30,404 nt of DNA, from positions 1-30,404 of the forward strand of contig JAFCZI010000001.1 in assembly GCA_019314425.1 (NCBI GenBank). Direction: 5' to 3'. This document shows, one piece after another, positions 8,464-15,126 of this stretch (positions are counted from its first letter, which is position 1; every line of letters starts with the position of its first letter). The notes under the pieces were generated by a model. That model saw nothing but the letters and a program-made list of their open reading frames with translations. It ran no database searches and was not told the DNA's origin. A program made the translations under genes and the position numbers. This stretch comes from Deltaproteobacteria bacterium (GTDB lineage: Bacteria > Desulfobacterota > DSM-4660 > Desulfatiglandales > Desulfatiglandaceae).

Positions 8464-9805
8464 TCGGCCAAAGCCCCGCCTCAACCAACCCCATCAACAA
8501 AACAAAATACACCTGATTGGCCGGAATCTGAAAATTAAAATCCAGAACCCCATGAAACCCCATGGAACATAACCCCGCCAACGCCCCCACAGCCACCAGC
8601 AGCCGAAACCGTCCCACATCAAAGCCGATCCGCACAGCCCGCCGGATTCCGCGAAACAGGAAAAGGAAAAACCCCACCACCAGCGGTACTGCCCCGGCCC
8701 AGCCCGCCTCGACCACTAGCTGAAGATAATCATTATGGGCATGGCGATACCAGATCCCCGGACTGCCCGCATCCACATACACCGGCTCCAGCACTTCATA
8801 GTTTCCCAGGCCAATCCCCGCCGGATGATCCGACACCATGTTCCAGGTCTGCTCCCAGATTTCCATTCGCCCATTGGCACCACCTTCAATCTGAAGGAAC
8901 CGCTCCACAATCTGGTTAAACCCGATTTGGCCGCCATAAACCGCCACCAGGGTCACCAGAAGAATCAGTGCGATTCGAAGTCCCCACCGAAAACGCCCGA
9001 CCGCCGATCGAAGAAGTCCCATAAGAACGACCATGCTCACAAAAATCCCGAGAATACCGCCACGGGATTGGGAAAACAACAGGGCCACCACCATTAACGC
9101 CACCATGAGAAAAGTGAGTAGCTGATGCCCCACATGATCCTCCGAAAGCACAGCCTTGATGCCCTTCCGATTCTCCCACTCCCCCTGGGCCAGGGCCACC
9201 CCAAGGGCCACAGGCCACAACATCCCCATAAGACCGGCAAAATGATTGCGGCAGATGTAGGTTCCCTTGGCATATCCGGGACTGGCAAAATTCGCCGGCA
9301 CCCACCAGACCCCCACCCCGGGGATCAGGACCTGGACCAGACCGTACAGGGCTTCAAAAATACCAAACGCCAGCGCCACCCAGACCATGGCACTGAAAGA
9401 CCTCCTGCTCCGGCCAAGGCTGACGCATACCCAGAAAAAGAGCCCCAGACAAATGATGAAGCCCCACCGCGCAAAACTCTGATACACAGAATAGGCCAAG
9501 GCGTTGGCTCCCATACCCGTATCCAGAATGCCTGCCGCCTCCCCCAAAATCCGCGCCCGCACCGGACTGACCCATCCCAAAAAATCTTGCGACAGAGGGA
9601 TCAACTGACCCAGCGTCACTAACAAAAAAAACCCCACCGTGACCGCAGACCAAAGCCCGGGACGCCACGAAAGCCCCCCTTGCCACATCAACACCCCAAA
9701 CGCCAGAATGATGAGGACCCCGTAAAGGGCTATGATCCATGGTTGCACCGCACCAAACAGGAGCCCCACTGTCCCAATAATCAGATAAACAATCCCCTTA
9801 ACCAA
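8447..9805 (-). CDS. O-antigen ligase / polysaccharide polymerase (Wzy_C type)
   Basis: A polytopic inner-membrane protein of 452 residues with about ten to twelve hydrophobic segments. A large periplasmic loop contains the Wzy_C signature region (GIGLGNYEVLEPVY, then WYRHAHNDYLQLVVEAGWAG, about 330-370), typical of enzymes that polymerise or transfer lipid-linked sugar chains. In this gene set, polymerase is more likely than LPS ligase, but the sequence alone does not decide. The start is TTG at 9805 with GAAGGG about 3 bases upstream. The final residues MAHS and the stop come from a dispersed repeat. Confidence 0.85.
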   Translation of the reverse strand: MVKGIVYLIIGTVGLLFGAVQPWIIALYGVLIILAFGVLMWQGGLSWRPGLWSAVTVGFFLLVTLGQLIPLSQDFLGWVSPVRARILGEAAGILDTGMGANALAYSVYQSFARWGFIICLGLFFWVCVSLGRSRRSFSAMVWVALAFGIFEALYGLVQVLIPGVGVWWVPANFASPGYAKGTYICRNHFAGLMGMLWPVALGVALAQGEWENRKGIKAVLSEDHVGHQLLTFLMVALMVVALLFSQSRGGILGIFVSMVVLMGLLRSAVGRFRWGLRIALILLVTLVAVYGGQIGFNQIVERFLQIEGGANGRMEIWEQTWNMVSDHPAGIGLGNYEVLEPVYVDAGSPGIWYRHAHNDYLQLVVEAGWAGAVPLVVGFFLFLFRGIRRAVRIGFDVGRFRLLVAVGALAGLCSMGFHGVLDFNFQIPANQVYFVLLMGLVEAGLWPKMAHS

Positions 9806-9821
9806 GACCCTTCACTCCCCC

Positions 9822-9841
9822 CCATCAGCCATGAGCCATTT
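9822..9841 (-). repeat. CATAGCTCAT-type intergenic repeat, copy C
   Basis: The minus strand reads AATGGCTCATGGCTGATGGG, related to copies A and B, in the spacer upstream of the ligase gene. The rest of the 239-base spacer (9806-10044) holds nothing else recognisable apart from a short AGCGC/GCGCT inverted repeat at 10024-10039. Confidence 0.65.
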
Positions 9842-10044
9842 CACACAGCCCTTTCCCCGATCCACTGTCATATTTATTTCTTCAATTTCCATTTTTCATC
9901 CCCCTGAAAATATAGTTGAGATATTTGGACGGGATCAAGTAGATCGTTGACTCCGCATGAAACGTGCCCTTTGCCCTTCCCAACTTCTGACCTCCGGCTA
10001 CTGTCCTATCAGCTCATCTTACCAGCGCCACAGAGCGCTCTTTT

Positions 10045-10494
10045 CTATTCATAGCACCCCTTCTGTTCATTTGAATCGGATTGCACCACCTGCAATTTAA
10101 TTTCTGCGAGAACTTGATCCCCCAGATGCACGACACCCGCTATTTCGGTATAAAGTTCCACCTGAAAGACTCTTTCCGACTCGGTGATGATTCGGCTGTT
10201 CAGCGGAATTGCGTCACGGTGGAAGACGGCTTCTTTCACCCCTACGATCCAGCCGGTCCCCCCCTGATTATTGCCCTTTTCCTGATATTCCTGCCATCCA
10301 ATGCATACCCCCGCAGTCTGGGCCACCAATTCCACCAGAACAATGCAATTGGCCGAACCCGCCTCAAACAGGGGCCAATCTTCGGTCACAGTGGATGCCG
10401 TAACCGCTTTTTTTTCGTCCACAGCAATGATTTCGGCAACCAACTTCATGCGATTCCGGTGGGGAATCAGGCTCTCTACACTCTCAATCGTCAT
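10045..10494 (-). CDS. ApeP-like hotdog 3-hydroxyacyl-ACP dehydratase family protein
   Basis: A 149-residue single hotdog domain. The opening SLIPHRNRMKLVAEI matches the start of FabZ/ApeP-type proteins, and VLVELVAQTAG (Glu55 and the AQ pair) is the central-helix region holding the acidic catalytic residue. The FabZ histidine, expected 14 residues earlier in a GHFP motif, is absent; the position reads WPLFEAG. This pattern is seen in the ApeP/PA-style hotdog group associated with aryl-polyene-like clusters. Function is therefore dehydratase or thioester hydrolase on an ACP substrate, unresolved. It is transcribed divergently from the ACP/ketosynthase operon across a 149-base spacer and probably belongs to the same pathway. 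Confidence 0.75.
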   Translation of the reverse strand: MTIESVESLIPHRNRMKLVAEIIAVDEKKAVTASTVTEDWPLFEAGSANCIVLVELVAQTAGVCIGWQEYQEKGNNQGGTGWIVGVKEAVFHRDAIPLNSRIITESERVFQVELYTEIAGVVHLGDQVLAEIKLQVVQSDSNEQKGCYE

Positions 10495-10528
10495 GGTTTA
10501 TGATGGGGTCCTTGGTGAGAAATTGACG

Positions 10529-10557
10529 TTGACCGGAACAAAGGATCGTGATATTTT
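10529..10557 (+). promoter_or_regulatory. Candidate sigma-70 promoter of the ACP-ketosynthase operon
   Basis: TTGACC (10529-10534), a 17-base spacer and TATTTT (10552-10557), lying about 85 bases upstream of the ACP start in the divergent spacer. Confidence 0.5.
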
Positions 10558-10643
10558 AAGGGATTCTTACGATACTTTATCGTTTCTGTAAAGTGACAAT
10601 CTCACATTTTGATGTTTTAACAAACCTTTTACGGGAAAATCAC

Positions 10644-10910
10644 ATGACCAACCTGATCGATGAACTGCGGATTAAAATAATTGACACCCTGAATCTCGAA
10701 GATGTCTCACCTGAGGATATGGGTGAAGAAGATCAGCTGGTGGGGGGTGAGCTGGGCCTGGACTCCATTGATGTGCTGGAACTGGTCATCATGATTGAAA
10801 AGGACTACGCGGTGAAAATAGACAACAAGGAACTGGGAGCCCGTGTTTTCGCCAACTTGAAATCGCTTGCCGCCCATATCGGGGAAACAGCGCCAGAGGG
10901 AACCTGTTGA
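10644..10910 (+). CDS. Acyl carrier protein (stand-alone)
   Basis: An 88-residue ACP. The phosphopantetheine attachment motif GLDSIDVLEL is followed by the usual acidic helix (MIEKDYAVKI), and overall size and acidity fit. The frame is open upstream to a GTG at 10593, but the extra 17 residues do not look like ACP, so the ATG at 10644 is chosen. The stop overlaps the TTG start of the ketosynthase (TTGA), so the ACP and ketosynthase are translationally coupled. It likely carries the growing acyl chain for the adjacent ketosynthase rather than acting in primary fatty-acid synthesis. Confidence 0.9.
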   Translation: MTNLIDELRIKIIDTLNLEDVSPEDMGEEDQLVGGELGLDSIDVLELVIMIEKDYAVKIDNKELGARVFANLKSLAAHIGETAPEGTC

Positions 10911-13060
10911 CGAACATTCGCGTTCTGATTGCCGGCATGGGGCTGATCACACCGCTGGGAAGCGGCGTGGACCGGAACTGGGGCGCCCTTTTAAAGGGAA
11001 AAACCGGTATCGGCAAACTCACGCTCTTTCCCACAGCGAAGGATCTGTTCTTTCCTGTGGGAGAAGTCACGGAATTCTTCCCCCCCGAGGGACCGCCCAG
11101 AACCCACCAACTGGCCCTGATGGCAGCGGAAGAAGCCATTGGAGATACAAAAGGCGCGCCGGATGCCATTATCATGGGCAGTACAACGGGGGGTATGAGC
11201 CGAACGGAAGCGTTGCTGAAAGAAAAACAATTGACCCCCGATCTCTTTTCGTACCATGGCGCCGGGTCTGTTGCCGAATATCTCGCGTTGAAACTGAAAT
11301 GCAAAGGACCCGTGATCACGGTCTCCACAGCCTGCTCATCGGGAGGGACCGCCATCGCAATGGCGCTTGCGCTGTTGAAAACCGGAAAATTCAAAAAAAT
11401 TCTGGTGGGGGGCGCTGAATCGTTGTGCCGACTGACCTATTTCGGTTTTCATTCTCTGCAACTGATTGACCCCCACGGGTCCCGACCTCTGGACAGGGAC
11501 CGCAAGGGCCTCACGGTTTCCGAGGGGGCGGGGATGCTGCTGCTTGAGGGCAAAGACACCCTCGTGGACCCTGAAGCCATTGAGGTTCTCGGCGCAGGCT
11601 TGAGTTGTGATGCCTACCATCCCGCTTCTCCGGATCCCGAAGGTAGCGGGGCACTTTCCGCCATGAAAGGCGCCCTGAAAGATGCGGGCATACACCCATC
11701 CAAGGTTGATTATGTCAATCTCCACGGTACAGGCACCCTTGACAATGACCTGGCAGAAGCCAAAGCCTTCAACCGTCTGTTTGATGGGGAACCGCCCCTG
11801 GTTTCTTCGGTGAAGGGAACCTTTGGGCACAGCCTTTCAGCGGCGGGCGCCATTGAGGCGGTTGTTTCGGCCAAATGCGTTGAAACCGGTATGGCGCCGG
11901 GTAGCGTAGGATACCAAACACCCGATCCCCGGTTAAAGTTGACCCCGGTGAAGGAATCGATGCGCGTTCCCATCAAAACCGTATTATCAAACTCCTTCGG
12001 ATTTGGCGGCAGCAACGTGAGTGTCATAATCGGAAGATCAGGAGCGGCGCAGGGTTGTTCACCCGATGCCTTGCCCTGCCTTGAAGTGGCCGGCAGCGCC
12101 TGCGTCACGGGCGCGGGGGATCTCTCACAAACGCTCAACGCTTTCAGCCGGGGCAAGCGCTGTCAGGGATTGCTCTCCGAAAAAGAAATCATCCAACCCC
12201 TTTCTTCCAAAACAGTCAGACGTCTCAAACGACTTTCGCGAATGGGCCTCTCCCTGGCGACGGTCGCTTGTGAGGATGCGGGGGACGGCAAAAAACCGGG
12301 CGCTGTTTTTCTGGGCACCGGATGGGGCGCCCTTTCGGAAACCCATGACTTTTTGCAGCAGTTGTACGAAACGGACGAACGGTTTTCCAGCCCCACTGAT
12401 TTTATCGGGTCCGTGCATAATGCCACGGCCGGTCGGATTGCCGTAAAATTTAATGCCCGGGGGCCCAACATTACCACCACCGGAGGAGACTACTCTTTTG
12501 AGCAGGCGTTAATGGCGGCTTGTCTTCTGGCAAAAGCGGGGGATGAACCGTTTCTGGTCATGGGGGCCGATGAATTTCACCCGGAATTGTCCCGGCTTTT
12601 TGATCCTTCCGTGGCCCTGGCAAAGACCCCTTCCGATGGGGGGGGCGCCCTGCTTTTGCGAAGCGGAAATTCAGGTTCAGGGCCGAAAATAACCCCCCTG
12701 TTTTATGAAAACGCGACCGGAAACCCCCGGGTGCTTGAGTCCCTGTTGGAATGCCTGGGCGGCGCGGCTGACATCACCCGAAACTTTGGGGCCGTTTTTG
12801 CGGGCCTGCCCGCCGGGTGCCATTCGAAAGGGACAACTCAGCTTCGTTCGTTTATCAAAAAGACCGGGTTTGACGGGTCGGTCATTGATTACAGGCGCAT
12901 GTTAGGCCAATTCGCTTCGGCCTCGGCCGTCGCGACCGTCCTGGCGGCGGCATCCCTGAAAACCAACAGCATTCCCCTGAACGGAAAAGGGATTCTCCTG
13001 CTGGGCCTGGGGTCCTTTGTCACCGCCGTTGCGGTTCAGCCTGCGGAAGGATCGCCATGA
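10907..13060 (+). CDS. Ketosynthase fused to a degenerate chain-length-factor-like ketosynthase
   Basis: 717 residues with two thiolase-fold halves. Half one (about 1-385) is an intact FabF-like beta-ketoacyl-ACP synthase: Cys143 in STACSSGG, His273 in NLHGTGT, Lys303 and His308 in VKGTFGHSLSAAG, and the GFGGSN end motif. Half two (about 390-712) resembles the KSbeta/chain-length-factor-like N-terminal ketosynthase family (FIGSVHNATAGRIAVKFNAR, then NITTTGGDYSFEQAL). The catalytic Cys position reads Asp528 and the second His is replaced (LGQFASASA), so it should be inactive. In type II polyketide and aryl-polyene systems the two subunits are separate and dimerise; here they are one chain. The start is TTG at 10907 overlapping the ACP stop, with AGAGGG 7 bases upstream. 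It overlaps the radical SAM gene by ATGA. Confidence 0.85.
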   Translation: MTNIRVLIAGMGLITPLGSGVDRNWGALLKGKTGIGKLTLFPTAKDLFFPVGEVTEFFPPEGPPRTHQLALMAAEEAIGDTKGAPDAIIMGSTTGGMSRTEALLKEKQLTPDLFSYHGAGSVAEYLALKLKCKGPVITVSTACSSGGTAIAMALALLKTGKFKKILVGGAESLCRLTYFGFHSLQLIDPHGSRPLDRDRKGLTVSEGAGMLLLEGKDTLVDPEAIEVLGAGLSCDAYHPASPDPEGSGALSAMKGALKDAGIHPSKVDYVNLHGTGTLDNDLAEAKAFNRLFDGEPPLVSSVKGTFGHSLSAAGAIEAVVSAKCVETGMAPGSVGYQTPDPRLKLTPVKESMRVPIKTVLSNSFGFGGSNVSVIIGRSGAAQGCSPDALPCLEVAGSACVTGAGDLSQTLNAFSRGKRCQGLLSEKEIIQPLSSKTVRRLKRLSRMGLSLATVACEDAGDGKKPGAVFLGTGWGALSETHDFLQQLYETDERFSSPTDFIGSVHNATAGRIAVKFNARGPNITTTGGDYSFEQALMAACLLAKAGDEPFLVMGADEFHPELSRLFDPSVALAKTPSDGGGALLLRSGNSGSGPKITPLFYENATGNPRVLESLLECLGGAADITRNFGAVFAGLPAGCHSKGTTQLRSFIKKTGFDGSVIDYRRMLGQFASASAVATVLAAASLKTNSIPLNGKGILLLGLGSFVTAVAVQPAEGSP

Positions 13061-14406
13061 AGGTCCTGCTCATTTCAGCCAATACGCTGACAACCCCCTA
13101 TCCGGTATATCCTTTGGGCCTTGATCATGTGGCCGATGCCATTCGGTCCCGTCACGAGGTGCGGATTACGGACGTGAACACCCTGGGGGAAACTAACGCA
13201 TTAGGGCATATTATCGATGGGTTTTCTCCGGATGTGGTGGGGATGTCGCTGAGGAATATCGACAACACCGATCAAGTAAATCAACGAAGTTTCATTGACG
13301 AATACCTGGACCTGGCCCATACCATCCGAAAATGCACCCCCGCACCGTTGATTCTGGGGGGCAGTGGGTTTACGCTGTTTCCGGAAGAGATGATGACCGT
13401 CCTTGGGGCGGAATATGGGATTATCGGAGAAGGGGAACGACTGGCGGATTTACTGGGGGCAATGGAAAACAATGACCCCATCATCGGAATCCCTGGGGTT
13501 GTGACGCAAACCGGGCCGAAAACAATCCCCCCGCCGCTGGTCAATCCCGGCGGCAGAAAGCATTTGCGCGACAGCCCGCACCTGCAATATTATCTCAAAA
13601 ACGGCGGGATGCTGAACCTTCAGACCAAGCGGGGGTGTCCCTTTAAATGTATCTATTGCACCTACCCCCATATCGAGGGCCGACGCCTGCGATTGATCTC
13701 GCCTGAAGCAGCGGCAGAAGACGCCCTGCGCCTTCAGGGGGCTGGCGCGAAATACTTTTTTGTAACGGATTCCGTGTTCAATTCCGATGCCGCCCACAGT
13801 ATAGCAGTGGCGGAAGCCTTTATTCAGGCCGATATCAAGATTCCCTGGGGCGCTTTTTTTGCGCCCGTCGATCCGCCCGACGGATACTTTGAGTTGATGG
13901 CGCGAGCCGGTCTGACACATGTCGAATTCGGCACGGAATCCCTGTGCGATGCCATGCTCAAATCTTACGGAAAACCGTTTCGCGCAACGCATGTTTTCCG
14001 AGCACATAAAGCCGCTATTGACAGCGGATTATACGTTTCGCATTTCTTTCTGTTGGGAGGCCCGGGTGAAGAGGGGAATTCTATTGATGAAACCCTCAAC
14101 CGTGTGGAAAAATTAACCCGTAGCGTCCTCTTTTTTTTCCCTGCGCTGCGTATCTATCCACATACGGATCTTTATGACATCGCGGTAGCGGAAGGGCAAA
14201 TATCCACCGCCGGAAATCTTCTTAAGCCCTGCTTCTACGAGTCCAAACAGATTCCTCGAAACGAAATTCTTCGGCGCCTCAAAACGCACGCCCGGAAACG
14301 CGCTAACTGGGTTGTGGGTTCCGGTGGCGCCAACACGGCAAACATTGTGGCCCGATTGTATGAGCGGGGGCACTCGGGGCCGCTGTGGGAACATCTCATT
14401 CGATAA
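13057..14406 (+). CDS. B12-binding-domain radical SAM enzyme, lipid-type
   Basis: 449 residues. The N-terminal Rossmann domain (about 1-140) has the shape of a cobalamin-binding domain (LIISANT-like start, SPDVVGMS, PLILGGSGFTLFPEE, YGIIGEGE). The radical SAM core follows from about 185, with the 4Fe-4S/SAM motif Cys194-x3-Cys198-x2-Cys201 in KRGCPFKCIYC and the glycine-rich LLGGPGEE near 337. I do not see the DxHxxG cobalamin-ligand motif, so cobalamin may bind base-off without a His ligand, or not at all. The family does C-methylations, ring formation and other C-H chemistry. Position between the ketosynthase (ATGA overlap) and the hotdog-ACP gene suggests it acts on an ACP-bound or finished acyl chain. 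The exact reaction is unknown. Confidence 0.85.
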   Translation: MKVLLISANTLTTPYPVYPLGLDHVADAIRSRHEVRITDVNTLGETNALGHIIDGFSPDVVGMSLRNIDNTDQVNQRSFIDEYLDLAHTIRKCTPAPLILGGSGFTLFPEEMMTVLGAEYGIIGEGERLADLLGAMENNDPIIGIPGVVTQTGPKTIPPPLVNPGGRKHLRDSPHLQYYLKNGGMLNLQTKRGCPFKCIYCTYPHIEGRRLRLISPEAAAEDALRLQGAGAKYFFVTDSVFNSDAAHSIAVAEAFIQADIKIPWGAFFAPVDPPDGYFELMARAGLTHVEFGTESLCDAMLKSYGKPFRATHVFRAHKAAIDSGLYVSHFFLLGGPGEEGNSIDETLNRVEKLTRSVLFFFPALRIYPHTDLYDIAVAEGQISTAGNLLKPCFYESKQIPRNEILRRLKTHARKRANWVVGSGGANTANIVARLYERGHSGPLWEHLIR

Positions 14407-14422
14407 CGAGGTGGAGGACATC

Positions 14423-15055
14423 ATGAAATGGTATTCCATGTTGGGCCTGGCGGTTTCCGCTTCCGGGCAAGTGACCTTGAGTGCTCAGGTGTTACCCGAT
14501 TCCCCCTGGTTCGACGGTCATTTTCCCAAGGACCCAATACTCCCCGGGATCGCGCAACTGGAAATGGCCTTTGATGCCGTCAGGATGTGCGGAAAACGGA
14601 ACTTAGCGGTTTCAGGATTCAAGAGGGTGCGATTTAAGCAAATCATACGACCCAGCCAGAAACTGAAAATCATTGCGACACCCAGAAAATCGGAGAGAGC
14701 ATCTTACACCTTTCGCATCCTGGTTGAAGATGAACTGGCTTGCAATGGTGTGCTTTTTGTGAAAGATTTAGACGCAGACAATATGAAGGAGGAAACGATG
14801 GCGAAAACGGATTTAAAGGACCTTACCGTCCACATTGCGAAAATTATGATTGAGGAACTGAAACTGGAGGATGTCACCCCTGAAACATTTGATCCTGAAA
14901 TTGATCTGGTGGACGAGGTGGGTATCGACAGTATGGATCTGGCTACGGTGGCCCTCGTGTTGCAGGATGAATACGGCATCAGGATCGACGAGGACGACTA
15001 CATAAGTCTTACGACCATTAACCGGATCGCAGAATATGTCAGGGGGAAATTGTAG
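14423..15055 (+). CDS. FabZ-like dehydratase fused to an acyl carrier protein
   Basis: 210 residues. The hotdog half (about 1-115) carries WFDGHFPKDPILPGIAQLE, where His33 and Glu47 have the 14-residue spacing of the FabZ catalytic His/Glu pair, so dehydratase activity is expected. The ACP half (about 127-210) has the attachment Ser170 in VGIDSMDLATV. The start is the ATG at 14423 with GGTGGAGG just upstream, 16 bases after the radical SAM stop; the frame is open further upstream but overlaps that gene. The domain junction encodes a perfect AAGGAGG followed by an in-frame ATG at 14798, so an 85-residue free ACP may also be made. Last gene of the operon. Confidence 0.88.
   Translation: MKWYSMLGLAVSASGQVTLSAQVLPDSPWFDGHFPKDPILPGIAQLEMAFDAVRMCGKRNLAVSGFKRVRFKQIIRPSQKLKIIATPRKSERASYTFRILVEDELACNGVLFVKDLDADNMKEETMAKTDLKDLTVHIAKIMIEELKLEDVTPETFDPEIDLVDEVGIDSMDLATVALVLQDEYGIRIDEDDYISLTTINRIAEYVRGKL
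14786..14800 (+). promoter_or_regulatory. Internal ribosome-binding site and start inside the hotdog-ACP gene
   Basis: AAGGAGG (14786-14792), five bases, then an in-frame ATG (14798-14800) exactly at the boundary between the dehydratase and ACP domains. It is the strongest Shine-Dalgarno of the operon and could produce a free ACP. Confidence 0.6.
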
Positions 15056-15092
15056 GGGCATATCGTCGTATGTTGAGATTCTGAAAAATCAC

Positions 15093-15122
15093 TGCAACGC
15101 GGTAGATGGGACTTTTTACGAC
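15093..15122 (-). repeat. Partial copy of a palindromic intergenic repeat
   Basis: The minus strand contains TAAAAAGTCCCATCTACCGC then GTTGCA. The 13-mer CTAC(C/T)GCGTTGCA recurs at 20627-20639 in front of the large palindrome, so the two spacers share a repeat family. It sits between the convergent ends of the hotdog-ACP and ABC transporter genes. Confidence 0.45.
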
Positions 15123-15126
15123 GCCA

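Noticed and set aside
10045..15055. Classical aryl-polyene (APE) cluster
   Set aside because: The ApeP-like protein and chain-length-factor-like domain fit, but the ketoreductase, acyltransferases, ammonia-lyase-type gene and glycosyltransferase are absent and a radical SAM enzyme is present.
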